Assembly: GCA_024516035.1 (NCBI GenBank)
Contig: CM044961.1
Span: forward strand, 18,605,374 to 18,669,373
Length of the DNA: 64,000 bases
Direction: 5' to 3'
Origin: Bactericera cockerelli
Lineage: Eukaryota > Arthropoda > Insecta > Hemiptera > Triozidae
In this document: in pieces, positions 35,001 through 45,125 of the stretch
Layout of the letters: the number at the start of each line of letters is the position of its first letter
Position numbering within the stretch: the stretch's first letter is position 1
Made by a program: the position numbers and the translations under genes
Notes under the pieces: model-generated
What the model was told of the DNA's origin: nothing
The model's database searches: none
What the model saw: the letters and a program-made list of their open reading frames with translations, nothing else

Positions 35001-37180
35001 GTGGTGATGGTGGTGTTGGCTAATGCTTGTAAAGGTTGAGATGAGAATATGGAGTAATTGATTGACTAGAATAGATAAATATACTGACTAGAATATGGAA
35101 GACAGTTGGAATTAGGGAATTAGAACGAGGCAAGACAAGCCTTACACTCTTCCATATTATATGGTACAGTTTCAATCAAGGAAGCTTTTAAGGTTTCTCT
35201 GAGCTGTGTCTGATTCATAATCTTCAGATGGGCTGGTAGAGTGTTGTACAGCTTTACACCTTCGTTTAGGAAAGAGCGGTTCAGAATTTTATTGGAAGTT
35301 TGAATGATGTTATTCTTTCCGCGGGTGTTATAGCTGTGTACATCTTGGTGTTTCATCAAAGTGTTTGAAGATTTATGAATTAATAGGCACAGTTCTATGG
35401 TAAGTTGTGCGTAAAACGTCAGAATGTTATGCTTTTGTCATGAATGTTATGCTATACTTTAATATATCCCAGGTGAAGCTGTACCTCCTGAGCACTCCCT
35501 ACTTCGAGGACAATGCCACCACTCACTTCCTCTCCTCCCTCACCGCCGGAGCTATAGCCACCACCATGACGCAGCCCCTGGACGTGCTAAAGACCCGCGC
35601 CATGAACGCCACGCCCGGCCAGTTCAACAGCATGTGGGCCCTGGTCACCTACACGGCCAAGTTGGGGCCCGCTGGATTCTTCAAGGTGAGAGCTTTTTCT
35701 AGACAAAAAAGTCGTGACAAACCCTTCAAGTACTGGCGTTACATATATGTAACACGAAACTCGTGTCAGCAGAAAAAACAAAATAATAGTACTCATATAA
35801 CACGTTTCTTAGTGATTCATAATAGTCGGTTCAACCTATAGCCAAAGAAAGTTCACTGTTACAAATATGTAACGCCAGGACTTGACATGTGCAGTAGAAA
35901 AACTTTAAAAATAGTTTTCGGACTTGCAGGGAATGAAAGACAAGTCTAAAAGAAATAAAACAAAGAAAAAGGAAATATCTAATAAAGACTTTTGTAATGC
36001 TTCAGTCACCCTTAGGGCCATATTACCTATATAGTTATACAAAAAAAGATAAGATTAAATCTAAGTGGATACTATCCCTTAACTCATTATATATAGTGCA
36101 CTGTGATTGGTTGAAATTCCCAGTAGAGGCCGTGTTAAGGGATAATGTCCACTTTGAATATGTCTAATCCTGTTTTATAATTCGGTCGACTCCAGCTGTA
36201 AAACAGCAAAATATAAAATGCGAAATAGTTACAGGAAATGCAAACGCAAAAAATTCACAGTGGAAGAAGATGTTTCCAGCTTCCTTGTAAACAAAAAATA
36301 TTACAAAGACCTTATTTGCGAAAAAAGAAAAACATACATAACAGAGTTACAAATCAAAATGTCAAATATCAAGGACTCCTGCTCCTTTGGAGGGCAGTAG
36401 GATTCTTCAAGAGCTCAAGCTTCCAACAGCTTGATTTAGATATAGAGCAAGTTCACCAACATTTTTCACAGGAGGTGACATAAAACCGCCCTAAAGATGA
36501 GATATTGTAGCCCAATGTCAAATATTTTCTATTATGTATAATTTGCTTTTTAGTATTTTATATATTTATTTTTATAGGTAAATGTCTTTGTGTATATATA
36601 TGTGAATGTTTTGTACTTTTTATATTGGTCTTATAATCTATAATACCTATTATGCCAACCTCCAAAAAATTGTAAAATAATAATACAAATAAATAAAATC
36701 AATCAATCAATCAATAATTCGGTCTTTAGTCTTCATTGTGAGTATTGTTTTAAATGAGGAAAATTATGACAAATAATTTTGCGCTTAGAACAGTGGTTTT
36801 CAATTGTTGATTCTACCCACACCCCAATTTTAGTTAAATGGTTGATGCAAAAGGTTTTGAATAGCGTTTTGAGCCATAATTGTGTCTTGGCAAGAGAGTT
36901 CTAACGAAATTGATTTTAAGTCAATATTTATTTATATGTTCTATATTGTGATGAAATAGGCTTATAGAGAGATTAAAAGAGAAAACCCATGAAATTGTTT
37001 TGTATTTACAGGGATGTAAATATAAATTAAATAACGAATACTTCTCTTGTCTTCTCCTTGCAGGGCTATTTCCCCGCGTTCGTGCGTCTGGCACCTCAAA
37101 CCATTCTGACCTTTGTCTTTCTGGAACAGCTTCGTCTCAACTTTGGGTTTATCAAAGAAGAGAGCCCCCAGGTTGACTGA
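29033..37180 (+). CDS. SLC25A10: Mitochondrial dicarboxylate carrier (SLC25A10 family), frameshifted in this assembly
   Basis: Core exons: 29011-29143 (ATG 29033), 30438-30593, 31729-31906, 33061-33193, 35473-35685 and 37064-37180. All have GT/AG sites and agreeing phases except the third, which is one base short. The product would be 302 residues with the three-fold carrier repeat: ARWYFGGLGSAGAACFTHPL followed by DLLK in repeat 1, TPADLVNVRMQ-like motif in repeat 2, and MTQPLDVLKTRAM in repeat 3. Such carriers exchange malate or succinate for phosphate across the mitochondrial inner membrane. The break is at about 31841-31853, where ACCCCGCAGATCTAG reads into a stop; one extra C or G restores the motif. 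The C-terminus (KEESPQVD) runs into a SINE. Exons are GC-rich against AT-rich, transposon-filled introns. Confidence 0.88.
29148..29345 (-). repeat. Dispersed repeat, family G (copy 4), next to a splice donor
   Basis: Reverse-oriented copy starting ATCAGGCGCGGCCGGTGG just five bases after the donor GT at 29144, and ending TGTACGAGCTAGGACTTGAG. It occupies the beginning of the carrier intron. Confidence 0.65.
29600..29752. mobile_element. Short palindromic MITE, family P (copy 2)
   Basis: Ends AGAATTATAAAACATGATTC and AATCCTGTTTTATAATTTAA are degraded inverted repeats; the core GCGCAGTGATTGGTTAAATT matches family P. Confidence 0.55.
29936..30316. mobile_element. Inverted-repeat element (MITE-like) in a carrier intron
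   Basis: ACACATCTAGCGCCA at the left is complementary to TGGCGCTAGATGTGG at the right. The interior is also partly mirrored (CACCGGTGCACACGA with ACCGGTGTACACGAAG, and two GGCCCCAGGAGA blocks). A degraded tRNA-like stretch at about 29860-29920 lies just to the left. Confidence 0.55.
30597..30942 (+). mobile_element. Retroelement insertion with a 19 bp target duplication at an exon end
   Basis: The 19 bases GTTTGGAATCTATGAGGTA occur at 30578-30596 and again at 30943-30961, bracketing 346 bp. The right part matches family S (TTTTAACGTCCTGATCAGG, CCTGGGTAGGGCCGGAAAT); the left part contains AAGGGATACCTTC as in T2. The duplication includes the last bases of the carrier exon and its GT donor. Confidence 0.8.
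31043..31170. mobile_element. Short palindromic MITE, family P (copy 3)
   Basis: Related by ACAGGATTAAAGTTAAGATA at the left and AGATTAAATCTAATC at the right; the interior is diverged. Confidence 0.45.
31370..31565. mobile_element. Short inverted-repeat MITE, family Q (copy 1)
   Basis: Ends ATACAGTCGAAGCTGTAATA and ACAGGTTCGACCGTGATAC are imperfect inverted repeats. It is related to the cleaner copy at 38453-38582 (GTCCCTTGGGTT versus AACTCAAGGGAC). Confidence 0.5.
32233..32430 (+). mobile_element. SINE-like repeat, family S
   Basis: Contains AAATAGGCACAGATACCTAC, ATCACGGTGGTGAGAGGATT, CCAGATCCAATGTCTTGGTT, TTTTAACGTCCTG and CATTCGCTGGCAATCGTAG; truncated before the CCTGGGTAGGGCC block. Confidence 0.6.
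32838..33040 (+). mobile_element. SINE-like element, family A, just before a carrier exon
   Basis: Runs from AAGGGTTGGTTGGAAGAGAT to CTAATAAAGAGTTTCTAAAT plus an A/T tail, ending about 20 bp before the acceptor at 33059-33060. Good match to the 57143-57345 copy in reverse. Confidence 0.75.
33218..33905 (+). mobile_element. Non-autonomous DNA-type element (copy of 40184-40830)
   Basis: Starts ATTATGGACACAATACTTCC and ends in a terminal palindrome AATACTTCCGATTTCTAATA / TTAGAAATTTCTCGGAAGTA. Shared internal blocks with 40184-40830: ACTTGTATCTCCAAAACGGC-like, AAAAAGTTAGTGGTCAGGCG, CATGGTCTCTTTCACCCAGA, GACGGACACAAAACCAAA. A third terminal end is at 46972-47008. The open frames inside are not protein-like. 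Confidence 0.65.
33913..34220. mobile_element. Two family T1 SINEs in inverted arrangement
   Basis: A plus-oriented copy (33913-34078; CCAGCCGGGACATGAC, then ACATAATAATATGTCTTGGG and TCGGGCAGTATAAATAAGGC with a (TTA)n tail) meets a minus-oriented copy (34079-34220; CATGTCCCGGCTGAGTTTCG). Their tails face each other, so the pair can fold into a hairpin. Confidence 0.7.
34470..34755 (-). mobile_element. tRNA-derived SINE, family T2, best copy
   Basis: On the minus strand the head is at 34688-34750 (GCTCAGTGGTTAAGCACTCG as A-box region, GGTTCGAACCC as B-box), followed by TTGTTTGTAAGGGATACC and GGTGCACTCGTGTTGACCC. CpGs are intact, which makes this the reference for the decayed copy at 20262-20500. 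Confidence 0.8.
35120..35400 (-). pseudogene. LINE ORF2 C-terminal fragment
   Basis: An 79-codon minus-strand frame contains HSYNTRGKNNI and LNEGVKLYNTLPAHLK, the conserved tail that follows the reverse transcriptase domain in CR1/Jockey-type LINE ORF2 proteins. The catalytic part is absent. The fragment lies in the carrier intron, about 70 bp before the exon at 35473. Confidence 0.75.
36013..36184. mobile_element. Short palindromic MITE, family P (copy 4)
   Basis: Ends related to AAAGATAAGATTAAATC and AATCCTGTTTTATAATTCGG, with the core GTGCACTGTGATTGGTTGAA. Confidence 0.5.
36218..36720 (+). pseudogene. LINE fragment with (AATC)n tail
   Basis: A broken frame reads KFTVEEDVSSFLVNKKYYKD and then, after a frame change near 36375, FWRAVGFFKSSSFQQLDL. 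This pattern (basic helix, then FW) is typical of the linker between the endonuclease and reverse transcriptase of CR1/Jockey-like LINEs. A 3' UTR-like stretch follows and ends with CAATCAATCAATCAATCAAT, a LINE-type tail. Internal deletion has joined linker and 3' end. Confidence 0.6.
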
Positions 37181-37510
37181 CCGCTCTGGCCAGGAGCTGT
37201 GGGTTCGAATCTGAGCCTTGGCAAGTAAATTCTACCGCTCGATGTGATAACCATGCAAGAAAGAAACCATTAGTCTGGCTGGGGGACGTCAAACAGGGAG
37301 AAGACCAGTGTCTCGCTAGAGGACTATAAACAGAGAACAGATTAGCCAACCCTTACAGACCAGGCTAGCTTGCAGTTTCCTAAAGGTTTAATGGCTTATA
37401 AAGAAAAGTCCAAGTCCTCATGATGGTTTATCGCACATAGAAATATGTGGTTCAGGACGAGCCAACTTTGAAAAAAAGTTGGCTTGAGACCATCACTCAC
37501 ACCTCCAGCT
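37160..37510 (+). mobile_element. tRNA-headed repeat, family R, overlapping the carrier stop codon
   Basis: The head GGTTGACTGACCGCTCTGGC ... GTGGGTTCGAATCTGAGC is tRNA-like with a B-box. The body matches 16675-16930 in reverse (GTCTCGCTAGAGGACTATAA, CAGGCTAGCTTGCAGTTTCC, GTGGTTCAGGACGAGCCAAC). The carrier's last codons and TGA (37178-37180) fall within the beginning of this element. Confidence 0.65.
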
Positions 37511-40183
37511 GTAGTCAAGCTGGCTACAACAACAACCATGCAAGAAAGGATGTATTGTATGAAGACTGCGTTGTTTATCTAATAGGAATAGGACGTCAAT
37601 CTTAAATCAGGATTTTAAAACCAAATGGAATCAACTGGTCACAATAGATCTAATTAGGTCGCACTGTTAATTGTTAGGGTTTCACAGAAAACCCTAGAGC
37701 CAGGTCAGATAGTAATAACGTCATGTATAACCGTATGACGATTTAGTATAGGAGCAAGGAGATCTATCATGGAGAGTGTCTAGTCGGTGCACCTGTTGTC
37801 AGTACATAATAATAATAATACCTGTTAAACAGGTGTATATTTACTGGCCAAGCCCTATATAAATATACATATAACAAGATTACAAATAATACAAAATATA
37901 AGTACAAAATAAAAGCAAAATTAAAAATATTTATAAGATCTAAAAGTATCACATATTGTTAACAAAGGTGCGAGTGGGTGAACTGACAACATACCCAAGT
38001 GTAGGGGTCTTATTTTTTGGGGGGTTTAACGTCAGTTTCAACTGCTGTTTTACCCTATATTCCCTAGAAACTTATGAACTAACTTCCCACATTAACGTCC
38101 CCCAGCCTGGGTTGGACCGGGAATGGCCAGCATCACGAGACTTCGAATTTGAATGTTCAATCATCCTATTTTTATCCTCGCTGCATGTTGATTAACTTCA
38201 GTGATAGAACGACACCTGGTGAATTCAAAGTATCTTTGACGCTGACAAAGTAGAAGTCTTGATAGATCCAAGTAATATGAAGTAGCTCTAGACTCCTAAC
38301 CGGGAGTTTTAAGTTCGATCACTGATCCTGTCAAAAAAATTAGCAGTGTTTTAACACAGTTAAATTTTTTAGTACATCTCCTGAAAAGACGTGACATAAA
38401 TATGTACAATTGTACATGTTCTATTTGGTCAGTATAAAATAGTGTTTTTTTTATACAGTCGAACCTGAATAAAACAGAACTCAAGGGACAGGATTTTTTT
38501 CTTTTGTACCCAGGTTTTTATTCTAAAGAGGTTATTTAAATTTAACAAGGAAATTGTTCTCTTTTATCCAGTTTCGACTGTATCATTATTTTTAACAACC
38601 TCGGATTTTGTTATTCCATTATTCGTATGTTTTAAATGCTACAGGCATGATTTGTACCTCTGTATATTATCAGTATTCTCTCCCTGTTCTTGTCCCTCTT
38701 TTCTTTTAGAATTTATTGAACCTTTGTACAATAATTGTATTAACCTTTTTTTTCGTCAGAAGAAGAAATCTAAGTCTAGAAACCCTAGTGTTTAAGGATG
38801 TAGCTTTTAGACACCCCACTGTTTCTTAATGGAGTTTTTTTGCTGTTGAAGAAATTGCATTACAAAAAATTGAATTATTTAAAGCTTGCATAGCCCAATA
38901 AGATTTTAGCTACAACACATATCAGCAGCCTTCACCGAAGCTTGTTTATATTGCTTCAAGTAATAGAAGTAGAGGAAGGGTTCGATTTGAAACAAAATTA
39001 TTAATTATCGCCAGCACATTCCGCTACAAAATAATTATGTTTTTCATGTGAAAAGGTTGAAACTAATCAGTTATTCTATTAGTAATAATAGTTTACCATT
39101 CCGTTAGTATAGAAATGACTCGTGTTACTTAATTAGGTTCTTTTGTCCTGGTTCTTTTAACTAATTTCAACGTAAAAAAATAAATAACTACCCTGAGGGT
39201 ACCATCTACCATACCAAAGTTCCTTTATCGAAAACATCCTGTTTAGATTGCATAATTATCTCAGGCTTGTAAACATTCCAACGAACCCATTTGGTTCACA
39301 CTCTTACAATCCTCTTTATTGAACAAGATACACGATACCCTGTAAAAACTACTTCGTATCTCCCTCACACACTGTAAAAACTAAAAAGCTCTTTAAATTT
39401 TTCCCCATAATGCGTATACCTACTGTGCTTTTAATAATGTGTAATTCATGAAATTGAATTATGCTTTGTGCCTTAATGTTTAAATTGATTTTGGTGTCTA
39501 ATTTGCTTCCGGGTTAAATAGACGTTTGTTTTTATTACTGATAAATGATAGGGCCAATCTCTTAATTTACTTTTAATCTTGAAAATTAGGTAGATCCTCT
39601 ACCTAAAGTTGCATTCTATTTCTGGTGAAATCTAGTCACCTCTCAAAATATTCCTTTTAGTTAAGAAAATTATAATACTACTAACATAAGTAAAAATATT
39701 CCTTTTAAGTTGAAATTTTACTTTCTTTATGACATGGTTCCTTATGCCCCAGTCCTCCTTTTTATCATCTTGTGTCAAATGCAAACTATTTTGTTTATTA
39801 TCAAGTAAGCGTTGCAATAAATCAAAAGATTCTACTTCTTTTCTAACAAGTGACGTTTAAAAGAAAACGATTCGGAGCTTCCAGAAGTGTGGCTTTAAAT
39901 GTACCTTTAAAAAGTTGTACAGTAACTTTTATTTTTAATTAAAAGTTTATTCGTGAAACTGGAATCAAAAATAGAATAAATGTTCTTGTTAAGTAGGTTT
40001 GGTTAGTCATATTTATTTATTAGGTATTTTATATCTATACTGTTTTTATTAAATAAAATTATATACATGTTCGTTAAAAAAATGCTTAAGTTTTTGTTAA
40101 ATATTTTATTCTCCCTACTTTGTCCCAGAGTAAATTCAATACCTACTTGGCACAAAATATAAGAAGCTACTAAAAAAATACAC
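37511..40183. other. Intergenic DNA downstream of the carrier
   Basis: Holds a family S fragment (about 38000-38140, GGGTTTAACGTCAGTTTC, AGCCTGGGTTGGACCGGGAA), the family Q MITE at 38453-38582 and otherwise AT-rich sequence. No coding exon or RNA gene was recognised. Confidence 0.4.
38453..38582. mobile_element. Short inverted-repeat MITE, family Q (copy 2)
   Basis: TATACAGTCGAACCTG at the left is complementary to CAGTTTCGACTGTAT at the right; the arms continue as AACAGAACTCAAGGGAC and TTTATTCTAAAGAGG-type sequence. About 130 bp, no coding. Confidence 0.65.
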
Positions 40184-40830
40184 TGCCAATTATGGACACA
40201 ATCCTTCCTCATGATTGGTTCACATTGTATACACCTGGCAATTTTGAGATTTTATACTAAATCACTTGTATTTCCAAAAGCGCTTGACCGTTTTTCTTCA
40301 AAGTTGATTTTATAGTAGAAAACCGTTTTTCATACATTCTAGATTCTACAAAAACTTCTGTACCGGCAAGTCGTAGACCTAATTTTTGCACTTTTTTGTC
40401 CAATATTTGGTATTTTCTTAAAATAAATATCAGCGCTAAATCATTATTAATTAAAAAATGATTATTAATGGCATATGTAAAACGAAAATAAGCATATACA
40501 TTCAAAGGTTTATCAGAATTGGGTGCCCCGTTCACGAAATAAGTATAAGTAAAAAGTTAGTGGTCAGGCGCATGGTCTCTTTCACACAGAACCGCTAGTG
40601 CGCAGTTAATGAATTTAAAATGGGACCATCTACAATACGTCTCCTGATTTGGGCGTTACAAGGAATATTTTTAACAGACGGACATACACAAAACCAAAGT
40701 TGCTCAGGAAGTTATGAAACGTCCACAAATATGAAAAAATTGAAATCAGAGCAAAAAAATATTTATCTTTTTACAAAAACGAACACAATACTTCCGAATT
40801 CGAATATCAGAAATTCATCAGAAGTAATTT
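40184..40830 (+). mobile_element. Non-autonomous DNA-type element (copy of 33218-33905)
   Basis: Starts CCAATTATGGACACAATCCT and ends GAACACAATACTTCCGAATT ... CAGAAGTA. It is more diverged than the 33 kb copy, with small deletions, but collinear over its whole length. Confidence 0.6.
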
Positions 40831-42563
40831 TACAAAATGAAAAGAAAAAAAATCTCAAGTTCCAATCCCACTAGATGAAAATTACTAGCAAAACTTTGTT
40901 GAACATTTCAAAGAATTATATTACGTATATAATCAAACACCTCAACCGAGGTGTGAAAAACGCCCTATACAAAGAAAGAGACAGCGCGGCAGAGTATAAG
41001 GTCATTGAATACGGGTAGAGACTCATGAAATTGTATTTAGTAAAAAATTGCTTCTTTTATTTTCCAACTATACTTTCGTTTACGATGTGGACTTCTTCAA
41101 GGCAATTCAAGTCGAAAAAGTAGGTAAATCCCTGGCGTAAAAAAACGATTCTATCAAAAGAACTTACCTATAGTATGTTTCATATATTTATTTCGCCTTC
41201 CTCTTTTTCCAAAACTTCTTGAGGTTGTCATTGTTCATCCTCTTCCTTTTCCTCATGGTTGAGGTTGTTTGGTTCTGGCCTTCCTACTTCTACATTTAAC
41301 GGCTGGATGCTCTTTCCAACGCCCATCCTGTTAAGGGTCCCTGTGAATTGTGTTATAATAGAAAAATCACGCGAAATAAAAACACACCCATTATTGCATT
41401 TATTTTATTTTCTTTAATCATTTTCAAAGTTAGTCAAACAAAAACATTCGGTGCAACACGAAAAACATGAACAAAACCATTTGCACAAAATGAGATTGTG
41501 ATACAAGATGGTTCGAAGAAACGAGAAACATTTTCAGTACAAAAACAGAAAGCAAAATTTGGTACATTGGTAACAATACATCAAAATTTCAACATGATAT
41601 TGAAAAAGTCTCAACAATTTGATTGTTTGAAACTGTAAGAATATAATTCAGCACTGAGAAATTATAAAATCTTTCAAAGCAGTGAGTGAGTAGTAGCTTC
41701 CGTACCGTGAACCGTGACTTGACGGGTATCACACCAACGACAGTTACTATACTTTAAGGAACAATAATATTATTGAAGTTGAACGATGTTGGAATTTATA
41801 CCGTCTCATTGACTAATTAATCCAGTGTGTTAATTGTATACAGGGTGGACCAAAAAAACGTTTACACCCGTTAATGGTAGATTACTGACGACATTTCTAG
41901 GACGGATCTGCAATCCGTTTTTTTGGATTCGCCTTTATAACTGCACAAAGTGATTTTTTGCAACTTTCTCAAAAAGTCCGACTTCGGCTTATTCTTCAGG
42001 TCAGAACTTTTTTCTTGTTTAAGATGAGTTAATTCTGAACATTTCTGCAGAAAGCCAACAAAATTTCGATGTTTCTAGTTACACTACTTTGTTTTTTACG
42101 GTTTGGTTTGGCATCTTTTTTGACACGTGAATAGAAAAAAAATTCTCATGTAATTTTTTTACACTTTGAAACACTCAAGATTTGCCCGAGCAAATTTTGG
42201 CACAGACATGGGCAAGTTTGATAAAAGTTGGCGGCCAACCCAAGGATGCTAAAAAATAATTTTACGATTTTTTATCACGTGATCTTCTGGGTAAATAAAC
42301 CAGGTAAGTCTCAAAAAATGATGTTCAAAATCTTAAAAGTGTTGACCGTGTAGGGTCGTCTTGTACTCAAAGAGTAATTAGCTATTTATGTCTGATAATT
42401 ATTTTCCTTGGAATTAATTAAAGGCCAGTCAAATGAATGATTGTTTGTTTCTCGATGATAGTTTTCAAGCATATTTTTCTGCATTCTATGAAATATTATC
42501 TTTAAACTTCTTGAGTTTTTTTTAGTACAAGTTACATTATTATAATTCGGATACTGAAATGGC

Positions 42564-42773
42564 AGATACGCATTTAGCATATGGAGTTGCCAACAGGAAC
42601 ATTTGGGATCACGTGAAAAACATAGTTTACGAAATCTGGTAGCAAGAATCCTGTTGGCATTCGATGACCTGACAGAAAAACCTGGAATCTTCCGCAACAT
42701 TCGACGGAACATGATGAAGAGGTTCAACCTTTGCATCCAGGAAGGTGGACGCCACTTCCAACAGTTCCTCTAA
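42564..42773 (+). pseudogene. Remnant of a mariner/IS630-type transposase C-terminus
   Basis: A 69-codon plus-strand segment ending in TAA contains NLVARILLAFDDL, PGIFRNIRRNMMKRF and NLCIQEGGRHFQQFL. This matches the C-terminal pattern of insect mariner-like DDE transposases (arginine-rich helix, then C-I-x-x-G-G-x-H-F). No DDE catalytic part is found upstream, and the left inverted repeat ends only 270 bp away, so the N-terminal region is deleted. Confidence 0.6.
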
Positions 42774-42784
42774 GGGAATTGAGA

Positions 42785-42789
<5 letters not shown>

Positions 42790-42847
<58 letters not shown>

Positions 42848-42885
42848 AAGAGCGAAAGAGAGAGAGAGAGAGAGAAAGGCAAGAA
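42790..42885. repeat. (GA)n microsatellite
   Basis: A long uninterrupted GA run to about 42844, a short break GGTAAAGAGCGAAA, then more GA. It directly follows the transposase remnant and creates a meaningless Arg-Glu open frame. Confidence 0.95.
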
Positions 42886-43280
42886 GGTAGAGGGACAGTT
42901 TTCTGAGTTAGAACTAAGGTAATAAAGTCACCATTGGTTTCAAAAATTTGTGTGAGGAGAATCCATAGTGTGTACTATGGCTAAATAAAAAATGGCAAAA
43001 GTCTTTTTTATATTGTAGTAATGAATTTTTTGCTGGCTCTGGCGTTCGGACCGGGTGGACTAACTTACCACTGACCTAATCGTGCGCGTCTAATCGTTTC
43101 TCATTGAACATACTAACACAAAATGTTTTTTAAATACCTTTTTGTTTATATCAAAATAGTATAAAACATAATAAAGACTGCAAAAGTTTATTAATTTTAC
43201 AAAATATTATCTTGTTTTTTTCAAGACTTCTTTAAGAGTTGGCAATCGGTAAATATTTGTTATTTAATTAGTATTGTTTA

Positions 43281-43819
43281 CCCCCCAAAAACACCACTTC
43301 GTGGTTAAAAAAAGAAGAACGCCTCACTCAAAAGAATGATTATAATTAGCAAAAAATAAATGATATCAAATTGAGAACACCTTACCACCTCTCTTTCTGT
43401 ATCTCTGCACTCCTCTCTGAATTTATTCCTCTTATGTTTATCTTTATTTATCCTTTCTTGGGGTCATCCCAAACTTGATTTCTCTTTAAATTTACTTGTT
43501 GCACGGCAATAAAAAATGGCGGTCGGAGTATGATTTTTCTGAACTTATTTGATTTGAATCGAGAAAATTACACCGCGACCGCCTTTTTTATTGCCGTGCA
43601 ACAAGTAAATTTAAAGAGAAATCAAGTTTGGGATGACCCCAAGAAAGGATAAATAAAGATAAACATAAGAGGAATAAATTCAGAGAGGAGTGCAGAGATA
43701 CAGAAAGAGAGGTGGTAAGGTGTTCTCAATTTGATATCATTTATTTTTTGCTAATTATAATCATTCTTTTGAGTGAGGCGTTCTTCTTTTTTTAACCACG
43801 AAGTGGTGTTTTTGGGGGG
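43281..43819. repeat. Nearly perfect 539 bp palindrome (hairpin locus)
   Basis: Left arm 43281-43525 (from CCCCCCAAAAACACCACTTC to TGGCGGTCG) and right arm 43576-43819 are reverse complements; reading them side by side I found only a one-base indel near the inner end. The spacer is 50 bp. There is no coding capacity and no other copy in the window. The flanks do not show a convincing target duplication. Confidence 0.9.
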
Positions 43820-44378
43820 ATATCAGTTCTTTTTGTACGAAAATATAGGTTCATACACTACTGAAACATTATGAATAACAAAAGTAAATAAGCTGGGAAA
43901 ATGTGAATGTACCAAGTTGTCTTTTCTTTAAGATATAGTTTTAGCAGTACCTACGTATTTAATTTTTTTAAGATCAATATGTATTTGGATCACAGATTTG
44001 GCCCCCTGAATCCCCAAAGTGAGTAAATAATATATAAATTTGCAATGCAAGACCTTTTGATTCTATACTCCACATGATTAGGTTTATCTTTCAATGCTAA
44101 ATAGACCTCGGAGCCTCCTATGAGGGACACCAAAACACCTGGATTTACAAATGCCAAAGAAATTAATTTGTAATCACCTTATCAAGGTGAGGTAATGAGT
44201 TCTCTCCCGTTGACCTTTTCTTACCCGAATTCTCTCCGGCTTGTTGCAGGGGTCACCACGAGTATCTCTCCCGGAAAAAGGCCATGCTTTTTTACATTAG
44301 GTATTCAAGAAAATGAAAACTATAAAATTATCATTTTTATATAAGAATCGGCCTAAAATCTAAAATCTCTAACTAATG

Positions 44379-44540
44379 AAAGGCAATGCCTTCAGTGTAT
44401 AGTAGAGTTAGGTAAAATACATAGAAGGCCATGTCTCAGGAATATAGTAGGGTTAGGGATAATACATAGAAGGCAATGCCTCGGGTTTACAGTAGGGTTA
44501 GGAAAAATACATAGAAGGCCATGCCTCAGGTCTATATCAA
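44379..44540. repeat. 45 bp tandem repeat, about 3.6 copies
   Basis: Unit ACATAGAAGGCCATGCCTCA followed by GGTATATAGTAGGGTTAGG-type sequence, with starts at 44420, 44465 and 44510 plus a partial unit before. The whole lies within an inverted pair GAGTTCTCTCCCG (about 44199) and CGGGAGAGAACTC (about 44655). Confidence 0.75.
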
Positions 44541-44689
44541 TGATTCCTAGGTGTTTCGATTATAATTTTTATGCTAGGCCTAAACAATGTAGGTATAAAA
44601 TCAGGCAAAAATGCAAGCGACGGGATACAATTCGGTGTTGATAAAATCATGAGCGGGAGAGAACTCCGTGGTGACGTCCCTTATCAATA

Positions 44690-44815
44690 CCTCACGAGGT
44701 ATGAGTGTACCCCGGACATAATGGACAGAGAAAAAAACCTGGCCTGAAGGGGATCGAACCCAAGTCATCGTACGTGCAAGCCTAGTATGCTACCCACTTG
44801 GCCAAAGTGACTACT
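44690..44815 (-). mobile_element. tRNA-derived SINE, family T3
   Basis: CCTCACGAGGTATGAGTGTA, GGGGATCGAACCCAAG and the A-box complement CCACTTGGCCAAAGTGACTA match the 15040-15205 copy. Confidence 0.7.
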
Positions 44816-45049
44816 TTGTCACAACTTTTAGTGAGTAGCATCGACATTATGAGAGCTGATTCATCATATTTTATCTCCATCCAACCATGATTGTCCAAAA
44901 TCAATCTCGTAATGCCGCCACAGGTCATTGGCCTATTCTGCAACTACTAAAATTTTCCTCGCGAGGGTAATGGGGTCGTCATGAAGATCAAATATAAAGA
45001 TCGGAAAAACAAAACAACGTTAAGCCCAAATTGAAATATAGAGCTAAAA

Positions 45050-45125
45050 AATTTCGTCCCCGCCAAGATTCGAACCCATGCTGACTGGGTGGCAGGTCGA
45101 GCATGCTACCAATAGACAAAGTTAT
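45050..45125 (-). repeat. tRNA-like SINE head
   Basis: CCGCCAAGATTCGAACCCAT (B-box complement) and GGTCGAGCATGCTACCAATA (A-box side) form a tRNA-like pattern. Not a functional tRNA: the ends do not pair. A similar fragment lies at 46200-46265 (GAGAATTGAACCTCGGTC). Confidence 0.5.

Noticed and set aside
35674..36416. GGATTCTTCAAG at the end of carrier exon 35473-35685 and again at about 36402, like a second exon-end duplication
   Set aside because: The second copy is part of a LINE linker reading frame (AVGFFKSS), so the 12-base match is probably chance.
42731..42922. Open frame with a long Arg-Glu repeat
   Set aside because: It is read through the (GA)n microsatellite after the transposase remnant.
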